From Ornithinimicrobium tianjinense (lineage in GTDB: Bacteria; Actinomycetota; Actinomycetes; Actinomycetales; Dermatophilaceae), in NCBI RefSeq assembly GCF_014636495.1, contig NZ_BMEM01000001.1, positions 186,001 to 250,000 on the forward strand: a stretch of 64,000 bases of DNA, read 5' to 3'. Both the position numbers and the translations under genes were made by a program. The notes under the pieces were generated by a model. It had not been told where the DNA came from, did no database searches, and saw nothing but the letters and a program-made list of their open reading frames with translations. This document shows positions 46,980-54,623 of this stretch, piece after piece; position 1 is the stretch's first letter; the number at the start of each line of letters is the position of its first letter.

Positions 46980-47183
46980 TCAGCCCCCGAGACGCTCGAG
47001 CAGATCGGCGTACCGCTCTCGCCCACGTGCGGACAACTCGCGCACACGCTCCTCGTGCCCACGTCGCGCGGCCGCTTCACGGATCGCCCGCACCGTCGCC
47101 TCCTGCTTGCTCACACCCTCGGCCTCGGCCAGCGCCGCCAAGGCTCGCTCGTCCTCCGGAGACAGCCGCAGAGTCATCGCCAT
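46980..47183 (-). CDS. Ribbon-helix-helix antitoxin (partner of Doc)
   Basis: A 67-residue protein with a short beta strand MTLRLSPEDERALAALAEAE, then helices (VSKQEATVRAIREAAARRG) and a charged C-terminal tail that would wrap the toxin. CopG/Phd-like size and order (antitoxin first). Upstream direct repeats are its likely operator. Start at 47183; an internal Met at 47177 is possible. Confidence 0.82.
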   Translation of the reverse strand: MAMTLRLSPEDERALAALAEAEGVSKQEATVRAIREAAARRGHEERVRELSARGRERYADLLERLGG

Positions 47184-47191
47184 CCCCTGAC

Positions 47192-47208
47192 GGTATCACT
47201 CTGGTATC
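47192..47208. promoter_or_regulatory. Direct repeats before the toxin-antitoxin pair
   Basis: GGTATC at 47192-47197 and 47203-47208, 11 bp apart (one helical turn), between the antitoxin start and the divergent gene at 47242. Spacing suits head-to-tail binding by an RHH protein. Confidence 0.5.
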
Positions 47209-47241
47209 TAACGCTCATGCCGCCGTGCGCAAAGATGTGGC

Positions 47242-47526
47242 ATGGCTCGAGTGGTCCGGTTCATGTTCGACCACGGACACGTCTGGCCGCTTTGGGAGGA
47301 CGGCACCGACAAGTACGCCATGGAACCCGCCGATTACGGATTGTCACCCGAACTCACGGAGCGGTTGCACTCCTGTTACGCGTACTGGGAGGCCCACCGC
47401 AACCTTGACGGGCAGTGGGATGCACCCGAGAACCGTCACCTGTGGCACGCTGAGGCGGACCAAGCCATCGCCATCCTGCGGTGGGAGGTCTCCGACCTCG
47501 CAGACGTCCGAGACGAACGCGACTGA
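47242..47526 (+). CDS. Hypothetical protein
   Basis: 94 residues, acidic and rich in Trp/Tyr/His (FMFDHGHVWPLWEDGTDKYA; YAYWEAHRNLDGQWDAPE). No signal peptide or membrane helix. No family recognised. Divergent from the antitoxin, with 58 bp between starts, so both may share control at the 47192-47208 repeats. No ribosome site is evident upstream. Confidence 0.6.
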   Translation: MARVVRFMFDHGHVWPLWEDGTDKYAMEPADYGLSPELTERLHSCYAYWEAHRNLDGQWDAPENRHLWHAEADQAIAILRWEVSDLADVRDERD

Positions 47527-47540
47527 ACATTCCGTACCCA

Positions 47541-48395
47541 TCCGACTTTGCCGCTTGGAGGGCGTTAGGTCTTCGGGGCGTCCGCCTGGCCGAACACGTG
47601 CTTGGCCCGGCACGGACAGCGCTTGCCGGGGACCCAAGAAAGGTTCTTGACCCGATCGGGGGGTGCTGGCCGTGGGAACCCGTCGCCGGACGGTAGCGTC
47701 CGACCTGGGCCGAGTTGAACCTTGGCACTCATCGAGGAGGTGGGCCTGATGCATACGACCATGTGGCGGCCGCTGTGGGCAGGCGCCAACGGATCGGGCC
47801 CGGCCATGGATGCTGACGTGCAGTTCGATCCGGGGGTGTCTCTCGACCCTATTGCTGGACCGGGCGAGGGGTTGTTCTCCGCAATGCCGGTGCTCATGGG
47901 CATCTTCTTCATCATCTTCGTAATCGTGGTCGTCGTGAAGCTGGTCCAAGCCGGGCAGACCTTCGCCAACAATTCCGCGTTGCCCGAGCAGACCGTCGCC
48001 GCACGGGTGGTCGGAAAGCGGACCCACACCGAGGGTGGAGCGGGCGACAGCGCGGTGCAGACCGCTTACTTCGCCACGTTCGAGGTTGGGAATGGTGAAC
48101 GCATCGAGGTCAAGATCCCACCACGCGAGTACGGCCAGTTCGCGGAGGGGGATCAGGGGCAACTTACCCATCAGGGCACGTGGTATCGCGGGTTCGAGCG
48201 CAGGCGCGTCATCCCAACGGACGGCTCGTGGGAAGCGCCCGGCGGCCCCTCCCTCCGGCCGCCGAACACAACCTGAGGCCAACCGCAACGTTTCCCTGAA
48301 CCACTCCGAGCGGCCAGCCTCGCGCCGTCAGCTCTTGCCGCGTGGAGGACGGCTACGCTCGTCCGACTCTGCCGCGTGGAGCCTGCCGCTTGGGG
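47541..48395. repeat. Direct repeats around the DUF2500-like gene
   Basis: A 20-bp element occurs at 47541-47560 and, with 18 of 20 bases equal, at 48362-48381 (core TGCCGCKTGGAG). The 12-bp core is also at 48336-48347 and, with two changes, at 48384-48395. The copies lie in the gene-free stretches on either side of 47749-48276. Confidence 0.6.
47749..48276 (+). CDS. DUF2500-like membrane-anchored protein
   Basis: A 175-residue protein with one membrane helix (PVLMGIFFIIFVIVVVVKLV, about 53-72) and a cytosolic or outer beta-rich domain: AARVVGKRTH, YFATFEVGNGERIEVKIP, EYGQFAEGDQGQLTHQGTWY, the DUF2500 pattern seen in YhhM-like proteins. ATG 47749 has GAGGAGG 8 nt upstream. TAGCGT at 47694-47699 may be the -10. 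Function unknown; flanked by short direct repeats. Confidence 0.72.
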   Translation: MHTTMWRPLWAGANGSGPAMDADVQFDPGVSLDPIAGPGEGLFSAMPVLMGIFFIIFVIVVVVKLVQAGQTFANNSALPEQTVAARVVGKRTHTEGGAGDSAVQTAYFATFEVGNGERIEVKIPPREYGQFAEGDQGQLTHQGTWYRGFERRRVIPTDGSWEAPGGPSLRPPNTT

Positions 48396-48435
48396 TACGT
48401 CGTTGGACCAGCGGCCGAGCAGTCGGTAAACCACT

Positions 48436-48469
48436 CGGGCCTTCCCTCAGGGGGTAAGAGAAGGGCCCG
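48436..48469. terminator. Hairpin in a gene-free stretch
   Basis: CGGGCC(C)TTC-type arms: CGGGCCTTCCCTC (48436-48448) against GAGAAGGGCCCG (48458-48469), with one bulged base. Lies between the DUF2500-like gene and the reverse-strand gene ending at 48524; the rest of 48277-48523 shows only short repeats. Confidence 0.45.
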
Positions 48470-48523
48470 CAGTAGACCCCGGTGGTGCGCCGCTCCACAT
48501 TCACATGCCGCTGCCCGAGTAGG

Positions 48524-48766
48524 TTAATTTCCCCCGAATCGTTGCTGGGCTGCCTGTCGGGTGATGTTCAGAGCGGCGCCAATGATGGTCCAGGAGTCAC
48601 CTGCGTCGCGGGCGGCCTGGACGGCTTCGCGCAGGTCGTCCTCGGCGGCGCTCAGGTTGGCGCGGGCGGTCTGGATGCGGCGGAAGTGGACGGCGTCGCG
48701 GGCGGGGTTCATGCCCGGGTCCAGCTCGTCCAGACCGGTCTCCTCGGGGCGGGTCCTTGTGCTCAT
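48524..48766 (-). CDS. Small HTH-like protein, partner of the recombinase-linked module
   Basis: 80 residues. N-terminal TGLDELDPGMNPARDAVHFR, a helical middle, and a C-terminal segment DSWTIIGAALNITRQAAQQRFG that reads as a helix-turn-helix. Proteins of this look are common in actinobacteria next to a small partner like the one at 48780. ATG 48766 has AGGTGA 8 nt upstream; a GTG at 48778 is the alternative. Gene order is partner first, 13 bp apart. Function not established; antitoxin or repressor is a guess. Confidence 0.65.
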   Translation of the reverse strand: MSTRTRPEETGLDELDPGMNPARDAVHFRRIQTARANLSAAEDDLREAVQAARDAGDSWTIIGAALNITRQAAQQRFGGN

Positions 48767-48779
48767 GTGCTGCTTCACC

Positions 48780-49022
48780 TCATCTCAGGTAGTCGTAAAA
48801 CTTGGGTCGTAGTCGGTCGGCGTGGATGATGCGGACCGGTGCATGAGCGGGCACAGCGACCAGCTCCAGCAGCCGGCCGTGACGGTCAGGGCCGATCACC
48901 AGGAGGCGGTCCTCACCCAGGTACTCGTACTCGACCAGGCGCATGGCGTTCCTCCAGGCGTGCTGGATGTCCGCGTCCTCGACCTCGGTTTGCGAGCCGA
49001 CGGCGTGACCTCCACCCGTCAA
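48780..49022 (-). CDS. Small conserved-looking protein, toxin-like
   Basis: About 80 residues: [38 protein letters not shown], then [17 protein letters not shown]. The alternation of strand and basic motifs recalls BrnT/RelE-type RNase toxins, but this is only a look. The only plausible full-length start is a TTG at 49022; a shorter form could start at ATG 48944. The TTG lies inside the palindrome at 49016-49036. Followed by the HTH-like gene, giving a toxin-antitoxin-like pair. Confidence 0.6.
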   Translation of the reverse strand: MTGGGHAVGSQTEVEDADIQHAWRNAMRLVEYEYLGEDRLLVIGPDRHGRLLELVAVPAHAPVRIIHADRLRPKFYDYLR

Positions 49023-49065
49023 GTGTCTCTTGACGGCAGGCGGGGCGTCAAGCCCTCCTTGACGG
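49016..49065. repeat. Twin palindromes before the recombinase gene
   Basis: Palindrome 1: CCGTCAAG (49016-49023), 5 nt, CTTGACGG (49029-49036). Palindrome 2: GCGTCAAG (49045-49052), 5 nt, CTTGACGG (49058-49065). Centres are 29 bp apart. They fill the gap between the recombinase gene (+, from 49095) and the small reverse-strand gene. Could be recombinase core sites or operators. Confidence 0.85.
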
Positions 49066-49094
49066 CCGGAGATGCGGTGGCGGCACGATGGTTC

Positions 49095-50024
49095 ATGACC
49101 ACAACCCAGCCCTCCTCCGCCCTCGTCCCCGTGAGCGTCATCGACCCCGCAGATGCCGCGCTGCGCCAGGCCGTTGCCGCCCACCTGGCCCGCTACACCG
49201 GCCAGACGCGCACCCACACCGAGTCCGACCTACGTGCCTTCCTGAACTGGTGCGCCCAACGGGGCCTGGACCCGCTGGCCGCCCATCGGGTGCACGTCGA
49301 GCTGTACGTGCGGTGGATGCAGGAGACCCGCCGGTACAAGCCGTCCACGATCTCGCGGCGGCTGTCGGTGGTGATCGGTTTCTACCGCACGGCCGTCATC
49401 GACGGCGTCCTGACCGCCTCCCCGGCCGACCACATCCGCCGCCCGCACGTGCCACCCGAATCACCTACCTTGGGCCTGTCCCACCTGCAGTTCGAGGCGA
49501 TGCTGCAGGCCGGCCGGGCCAGCGTCAACGTCAACGACTTCGCCCTCGTCACCATGCTCGGCCTGCTTGGACTGCGGATCTTCGAGGCGTGCGGCGCGAA
49601 CGTCCAGGACCTTCGCGAAGAGCACGGCCACCGGGTGCTGAAGGTCCGCGGCAAGGGAGGCAAGGTCGTCCTGACGCCCCTGCCGCCTGCGGTGCAGCGC
49701 GCGATCGAACGCGCCGTCGACAACCGTGAGGAAGGGCCGATCCTGCGCAACCGGCAGGGAGGCCGGATGGACCGGCACGCCGCGACCCGGCGGCTGCATC
49801 ACCTGGCCGACGACGCCGGGATCACCATGCCGCGGATGCATCCACACATGCTCCGGCACACGTTCGTCACCACGATGCTCGACGCCGGCGTGGACCTGCG
49901 CGACGTCCAGATTGCCGCTCGTCACGCCGACCCCCGCACCACCATGCGCTACGACCGAGCACGCAAGAACCTTGACCGTCACCCCAACTACATCCTCGCC
50001 GCCTACATGGCCTCCGGCACCTGA
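49095..50024 (+). CDS. Tyrosine recombinase/site-specific integrase
   Basis: A 309-residue XerC/D-size recombinase. N-terminal SAM-like core-binding domain ([20 protein letters not shown]) and C-terminal catalytic domain with R151 ([11 protein letters not shown]), a Lys in RGKGGK, H251 and R254 (HMLRHTF), H277 (AARHADP) and nucleophile Y286 (TMRYDRAR): all six catalytic positions are filled. It acts by cutting and rejoining DNA at specific sites; the twin palindromes 30-80 bp upstream are candidates. It is the rightmost island gene. Confidence 0.93.
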   Translation: MTTTQPSSALVPVSVIDPADAALRQAVAAHLARYTGQTRTHTESDLRAFLNWCAQRGLDPLAAHRVHVELYVRWMQETRRYKPSTISRRLSVVIGFYRTAVIDGVLTASPADHIRRPHVPPESPTLGLSHLQFEAMLQAGRASVNVNDFALVTMLGLLGLRIFEACGANVQDLREEHGHRVLKVRGKGGKVVLTPLPPAVQRAIERAVDNREEGPILRNRQGGRMDRHAATRRLHHLADDAGITMPRMHPHMLRHTFVTTMLDAGVDLRDVQIAARHADPRTTMRYDRARKNLDRHPNYILAAYMASGT

Positions 50025-50129
50025 CCAACGGCCGGTCCGTGCGCCGGCGAGCCGGGTTCCGGCCGGGACCCTTGCCTGCGTACCACCTCGTCAGGGAGCC
50101 CGGCCGACCACGTCCGACGGCCTACCTGC

Positions 50130-51062
50130 CTAGATCTGGTCGCCCACGGTGATGGCGAGCTTGCCGCGCACGTGTCCCTCCATGCTCCTGCGGAAGGCGT
50201 CGCTCGCGCGCTCCAGCGGGAAGGTGTCGGCGAGGATCGGCTTCACCCGCCCGGCCTCCACGAGCTCGGTGAGCGCAAGCAGGTGGACAGGGTTGGGACG
50301 GACGAACACGTAACGACCACCGTGCTCCTTCACCGTGTTGTCGGCCACGGACGCAACGCGCTCGGGTGTCTTCAGGTGCGGTAGGGAGGCCCTCCAGTCG
50401 TCGCCTCCGACAAGGTCGACGACGGCGTCAAGGCCCTCGGGTGCCGCCTCGACGATGCGCTCCCCGAGCCCCTCGCCGTACGTCAGCGGTTCGGCGCCCA
50501 GCGAGCGCAGGAAGTCGTGGTTCTTCCCGGACGCAGTGGCCAGGACGCGCGCCCCCCGCGCCGCGGCGATCTGGATGGCGTAGGTCCCCACGCCGCCGGC
50601 TCCGTTGTGCACCAGGACGGTGTCACCCTCGGTCGCGCCCACCGCCTCGAGTGTCTGGTATGCCGTCAGTCCCGCCAGGGGAATGGTGGCTGCCTCGGCC
50701 CAGGACACGTTGCGCGGCTTCCTGGCAAGGCCCCGCACCGGAGCCGCGACCCGCTCGGCGAACGTACCCAACCCCACCGTGTCCATCCGGGCGTAGCCGA
50801 TGACCTCGTCACCGGCCTGGAACTCGGTCACCGACGCTCCAGGCTTGACGACGACCCCAGCCAGGTCCCACCCCGGGATCACCGGGAAGTAGGTCGGCAG
50901 GGCCGCGTCCAGGTACCCGGCGGTGATCTTCCAGTCGACCGGGTTGACCGAGGACGCCCGCACCTCGACGAGCACGCTGTCCGGCCCCACCTTCGGCTCA
51001 GACTGGTCGCCGTACTGCAGGACCTCAGGGCCCCCGTACACGTCGTAAAACACGGCCTTCAT
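50130..51062 (-). CDS. NADP-dependent quinone-oxidoreductase-like MDR protein
   Basis: Medium-chain dehydrogenase/reductase without zinc (310 aa): MKAVFYDVYGGPEVLQYG, VRASSVNPVDWKI, the nucleotide motif NGAGGVGTYAIQIA and GLDAVVDLVGGDDW. Such enzymes reduce quinones, enones or acryloyl compounds with NADPH. The gene has one GGTATGCC octamer, suggesting it belongs to the core DNA right of the island. Divergent from menC. Confidence 0.9.
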   Translation of the reverse strand: MKAVFYDVYGGPEVLQYGDQSEPKVGPDSVLVEVRASSVNPVDWKITAGYLDAALPTYFPVIPGWDLAGVVVKPGASVTEFQAGDEVIGYARMDTVGLGTFAERVAAPVRGLARKPRNVSWAEAATIPLAGLTAYQTLEAVGATEGDTVLVHNGAGGVGTYAIQIAAARGARVLATASGKNHDFLRSLGAEPLTYGEGLGERIVEAAPEGLDAVVDLVGGDDWRASLPHLKTPERVASVADNTVKEHGGRYVFVRPNPVHLLALTELVEAGRVKPILADTFPLERASDAFRRSMEGHVRGKLAITVGDQI

Positions 51063-51208
51063 CGTTCTCCCTCTCTGAAAAATGTGCCCTTGACCGGGCT
51101 CCTGATTCTTCCGGCGGCAGCAACCGACACTTCCCGGTGCGCATTCCCGGCGACGGCCCGCTCACGACGGCCCGGCTCGTCACCACCCGACCCGCCTACC
51201 CTGATCGG

Positions 51209-52219
51209 GTGCTGCCCGACCTCGCCGACCTCCTCGCCGCCGCCCACGTCGTGACCCTGCCGATGCGGGTGCGCTTCCGCGGGGTGACCGAGCGCGAGGC
51301 GGTGCTGCTGCGCGGGCCGCGCGGCTGGGCGGAGTGGGCGCCGTTCCCGGAGTATGACGATCACGACGCCTCGCGCTGGCTCGAGGCCGCCGTGGAGCTG
51401 GGCTGGGGCGAGGTCCCGCCACCGGTGCGCACCGAGGTCGGGGTCAACGCCACGGTGCCGGCGCTCGCGGCCGACCAGGTCGAGGGCGTGCTCGCCCGCT
51501 ACGACCTCGCGGCGGACCCGGCCCGCCGCACGGCCAAGGTCAAGGTGGCCGAGAGGGGCCAGACTCTCGACGACGACGTGGCGCGCGTCACCGAGGTCCG
51601 CCGCGTCCTCGGCCAGGAGGCCCGCATCCGCGTCGACGCCAACGGCGCCTGGTCGGTCGACGACGCGCTCGCGGCGCTCGCCCGTCTCGCCCCGCTGCAC
51701 CTCGAGTACGCCGAGCAGCCCTGCGCCACCGTCGAGGAGCTCGCGGAGCTGCGCGTGCGGCTCGCCCGCACAGGCGTCGACGTGCCGGTCGCCGCCGACG
51801 AGTCGATCCGCCGCGCCGAGGACCCGCTGCGCGTCGCCCGCGAGCACGCCGCCGACCTCGTCGTCGTCAAGGCGGCCCCCCTCGGCGGGGTCGCGCGGGC
51901 ACTGGAGATCGTCGACGCCTGCGGCCTGCCGGCCGTGGTCTCCTCGGCGCTGGACACCTCCGTCGGCCTGGCCGCCGGCGTCCGGCTCGCCGCGGCGCTC
52001 CCGCGGCTGGACCACGACTGCGGCCTGGGCACGGCCGCGCTGCTGGCCGCGGACGTCGTGCCCGACCCCCTGCTCCCGCACGCGGGGACGCTCACGACGG
52101 ACCGGGCCGACGCGGCCCGGGACGGGGTCGACCCCGCCAGCCTCGCGGCATACCGGAGCAGCGCGGAGCGCGAGACCTGGTGGCGGGACCGGCTCACCCG
52201 CGCCCACGCCCTTCTCTGA
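51209..52219 (+). CDS. menC: o-Succinylbenzoate synthase MenC
   Basis: Enolase-superfamily enzyme dehydrating SHCHC to o-succinylbenzoate (336 aa). Catalytic set visible: KVK in AKVKVAE, metal ligands in RVDANGAW, LEYAEQPC and VAADESI, second Lys in VVVKAAPLGG. GTG 51209 has TACCCT (51197-51202) 6 nt upstream, a leaderless start; an in-frame ATG at 51137 would add 24 residues not seen in MenC. Belongs functionally with menA, menE, menB, now about 14 kb away. Confidence 0.93.
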   Translation: MLPDLADLLAAAHVVTLPMRVRFRGVTEREAVLLRGPRGWAEWAPFPEYDDHDASRWLEAAVELGWGEVPPPVRTEVGVNATVPALAADQVEGVLARYDLAADPARRTAKVKVAERGQTLDDDVARVTEVRRVLGQEARIRVDANGAWSVDDALAALARLAPLHLEYAEQPCATVEELAELRVRLARTGVDVPVAADESIRRAEDPLRVAREHAADLVVVKAAPLGGVARALEIVDACGLPAVVSSALDTSVGLAAGVRLAAALPRLDHDCGLGTAALLAADVVPDPLLPHAGTLTTDRADAARDGVDPASLAAYRSSAERETWWRDRLTRAHALL

Positions 52220-52224
52220 GAGGT

Positions 52225-52240
52225 TTTACGCGCTCGAAAC
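52225..52240 (+). promoter_or_regulatory. Possible GlnR-type half-box before amt
   Basis: TTTAC (52225-52229), 6 nt, GAAAC (52236-52240) fits one half of the actinobacterial GlnR operator (gTnAC-n6-GaAAC). Further TTTAC (52256-52260) and GAAAC (52279-52283) copies are not at the canonical spacing. Confidence 0.4.
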
Positions 52241-52336
52241 GTGCGCAACGCAACGTTTACACGCAGGGGGCGGCCACCGAAACATCTCTCACCTTGACTG
52301 GGGCGATCACGCACCACCCCCGTGAAGGAGACAGAG

Positions 52337-53608
52337 ATGGAACTCACCGCAGGCGATGTCTGGGTCATGGTGTCGGCGGCGCTCGTGCTGCTGATGACGC
52401 CCGGGCTGGCGTTCTTCTACGGCGGCATGGCCCGCGCCAAGGCCGCCCTCAACATGATCATGATGAGCTTCGTCAGCGTCGGGGTCGTCGGCGTCGTCTG
52501 GGTGCTGTGGGGCTACGGCATGACCTCGGCCCCCGGCATCCTCGGCGGCCTCGTCGGCAACCCGGTCGCGGACCTCGGGCTGGCCGCCCACGTCGGGACG
52601 GGCGAGCTGATCGGCATCGGGTATGCCGCCACGTTCGCGATCATCACCGTCGCCCTGATCTCGGGCGCGGTCGCGGACCGGACGCGGTTCGGGTCGTGGT
52701 CGCTCTTCGTGCCGGTGTGGGTCACGCTGGTCTACTGCCCGCTGGCGTTCATGGTCTGGGGCGGCGGGCTGCTGTCCGCGGACGGTCTGATCGGGCGGAC
52801 GTTCGGCGAGGCGATCGACTTCGCCGGCGGCACCGTGGTGCACATCAACGCCGGCCTGGCCGCGCTCGTGCTGGTGATGATCATCGGCTCGCGCGCCGAC
52901 TTCGGTCAGACCAAGGGCTACCACCGGCCGCACAACGTCCCGCTCGTGATGATCGGCACCGCGATGCTGTGGTTCGGCTGGTTCGGCTTCAACGGCGGCG
53001 CCGCGGGGACCGCCGAGGAGGCCGGGCTGATCTGGGTCAACACGATGGTCGCCCCGGCCGCGGCGATGCTCGCCTGGCTGCTGACCGAGCGGGTCCGCGA
53101 CGGACGGCCCACCTCGATCGGCGCCGCCTCCGGCGTGGTGGCCGGGCTGGTCGCGATCACGCCCGCCTGCGCGTCCGTGTCACCGCTCGGGGCCGTGGTG
53201 ATCGGCGCCCTCGCGGGGGTCGGTTCGGCGCTCGCGGTCGGCTGGAAGTACCGGTTCGGGTATGACGACGCTCTCGACGTCGTCGGCGTGCACCTGGTCT
53301 CCGGTGTGATCGGCACCCTCGCCATCGGCTTCCTCGCCCTGCCGGTGGACGGCGAGGGTGGCGGCCTCTTCTACGGCGGCGGAGCTGGGCAGCTGGTCGC
53401 GCAGGTCGCGGCGACCGTGTTCACGCTGGTCTTCACCGGCGTGATGACCGCGGTGATCGGCCTGGCGATCGCCCGGACGCTGGGCTTCCGGGTCAGCGCC
53501 GAGGACGAGGCGCGGGGCGTGGACCTGTCGGAGCACGCCGAGTCGGCCTACAGCTTCGGTGAGGAGTCGGCCTCCTACGAGCCGCTCGTCGAGGACGCCC
53601 GCGCCTGA
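52337..53608 (+). CDS. amt: Ammonium transporter Amt
   Basis: Eleven-helix ammonium channel (423 aa): FFYGGMARAKAALNMIMMSF at the first helices, twin pore His in TVVHINAG and VVGVHLVSG, FGWFGFNGG, and a cytoplasmic tail with many acidic residues. ATG 52337 has AAGGAGA 5 nt upstream; the GTG at 52322 overlaps no ribosome site. No glnK or glnD follows; instead there is a large hairpin. Confidence 0.95.
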   Translation: MELTAGDVWVMVSAALVLLMTPGLAFFYGGMARAKAALNMIMMSFVSVGVVGVVWVLWGYGMTSAPGILGGLVGNPVADLGLAAHVGTGELIGIGYAATFAIITVALISGAVADRTRFGSWSLFVPVWVTLVYCPLAFMVWGGGLLSADGLIGRTFGEAIDFAGGTVVHINAGLAALVLVMIIGSRADFGQTKGYHRPHNVPLVMIGTAMLWFGWFGFNGGAAGTAEEAGLIWVNTMVAPAAAMLAWLLTERVRDGRPTSIGAASGVVAGLVAITPACASVSPLGAVVIGALAGVGSALAVGWKYRFGYDDALDVVGVHLVSGVIGTLAIGFLALPVDGEGGGLFYGGGAGQLVAQVAATVFTLVFTGVMTAVIGLAIARTLGFRVSAEDEARGVDLSEHAESAYSFGEESASYEPLVEDARA

Positions 53609-53657
53609 GGAGGATGTGCGGGTGGGGGACGGTGGCGCACCGCAGGGGGGGCGTGGC

Positions 53658-53725
53658 GTCCCGCGGAGACCGTCACGCGAGAGTCGGGAGGGGTCCTGAC
53701 TTCCGCGTGACGGTCTTTGCGGGAC
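53658..53725 (+). terminator. Large hairpin after amt
   Basis: Arms GTCCCGC (53658-53664), gg, AGACCGTCACGCG (53667-53679) and CGCGTGACGGTCT (53704-53716), tt, GCGGGAC (53719-53725): 20 bp with one 2x2 internal loop and a 24-nt loop. Lies 50 bp past the amt stop. Confidence 0.65.
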
Positions 53726-53753
53726 GTCGGCAGGAGCGTGGTGGACTGGTCGC

Positions 53754-54554
53754 ATGATGATCCGGCCGGCCGAGCTCGCGGCGATCAAGAAGGGTGAGAT
53801 CGACCTGGCGTTCCGGCGCTGGGACCGGCCGCGGGTCAAGGTCGGCACGAGGATGCGGACGGCGGTCGGGGTCGTCGAGGTGACCGACGTCCAGCAGGTC
53901 ACGCTCTCCTCGCTGCGCGCCGAGGACGCGCGGCGCGCGGGCGCCTCCTCCCTCTCGGCGCTCAAGGAGGGGCTCAGCGCGAAGGCCGACCGGCCGGTCT
54001 TCCGCGTCCAGCTCAGGTATGCCGGGGCCGACCCTCGCGAGGCGCTCCGCGAGAAGGTGCCGGACGAGGCGGAGATCGGCGAGATCCTCGCCTGGCTCGA
54101 CCGGCTGGACGCGGCGTCGAAGCACGGCCCGTGGACGCGGGCGACGCTGGCGATCATCGACCGCTCGCCCGAGGTCCGGGCTCCCGAGCTGGCGGCGGAG
54201 CTGGGCCGGGAGACCCTGGAGTGGAAGGCCGACGTCCGCAAGCTCAAGGAGAAGGGGCTGACCGAGTCCCTGGCGATCGGCTACCGGCTCTCCCCGCGCG
54301 GCGAGGCGGTCCTCGACCACGGCGGCCCGCGGCGCGAGCGGGCGCCCCGGCCCACGGGCACCCCGCTGCCGCGCACGATCGGCGCCCCGGCCACCCGGGC
54401 GCTGCGCGCCCAGGGCGTCACGACCCTCGAGCAGGTCGGGCAGTGGTCCCTCGAGGACCTGCGCGCCCTGCACGGCGTCGGACCCGTCGCGATCCAGCGC
54501 CTCGAGGAGGCGCTCGCCGAGCGCGGGCACGGCATACCTCACCGAACGCGTTAG
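53754..54554 (+). CDS. ASCH-like domain protein with C-terminal helix-hairpin-helix
   Basis: A 266-residue protein. N-terminal part (RPAELAAIKKGEIDLAFRRW; VGTRMRTAVGVVEVTDVQQV) looks like an ASCH domain, an RNA-binding PUA relative. The middle (about 105-185) resembles a winged helix (LAAELGRETLEWKADVRKLKEKG). The C-terminus ALRAQGVTTLEQVGQW...LHGVGPVAIQRLEEAL is a HhH like that of RNA polymerase alpha. Nucleic-acid binding is likely; role unknown. Two adjacent ATGs (53754, 53757). Confidence 0.72.
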   Translation: MMIRPAELAAIKKGEIDLAFRRWDRPRVKVGTRMRTAVGVVEVTDVQQVTLSSLRAEDARRAGASSLSALKEGLSAKADRPVFRVQLRYAGADPREALREKVPDEAEIGEILAWLDRLDAASKHGPWTRATLAIIDRSPEVRAPELAAELGRETLEWKADVRKLKEKGLTESLAIGYRLSPRGEAVLDHGGPRRERAPRPTGTPLPRTIGAPATRALRAQGVTTLEQVGQWSLEDLRALHGVGPVAIQRLEEALAERGHGIPHRTR

Positions 54555-54574
54555 GCAGGCTGGCACGGGGGCGA

Positions 54575-54580
54575 TATCCT
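54575..54580 (+). promoter_or_regulatory. -10 box candidate for the cold-shock gene
   Basis: TATCCT at 54575-54580, with TTAGGC (54551-54556) as a weak -35 at 18 nt. The leader to the GTG at 54624 would be about 37 nt. Confidence 0.4.
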
Positions 54581-54623
54581 CGGGTGACCCATTTTCCACC
54601 CCCACTACTTCGTGAGGTGCCCC

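Larger units (their letters stand above)
39000..50100. mobile_element. Putative genomic island (metal handling, toxin-antitoxin, recombinase)
   Basis: The stretch between the VOC gene and the quinone-oxidoreductase gene holds accessory genes only: metal regulators and pumps, a Doc-type pair, unplaced small proteins and a tyrosine recombinase near the right end. It separates menB from menC. The GGTATGCC octamer common in flanking core DNA is absent from 37996 to 50656. Intergenic gaps of 100-460 bp are more frequent than outside. Edges are approximate; no attachment repeats or tRNA were found, so the mode of entry is unknown. Confidence 0.6.

Noticed and set aside
38986-50040. CTGACCACGGCCGG near 38990 and CTGACCAACGGCCGG near 50022 as attachment repeats of the island
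   Set aside because: The match is short, GC-rich and broken by an insertion; likely chance. A search against an empty site would decide.
54541-54580. TTAGGCAGGCT before the cold-shock gene as a DtxR iron box
   Set aside because: Only one half resembles the consensus and symmetry is absent.
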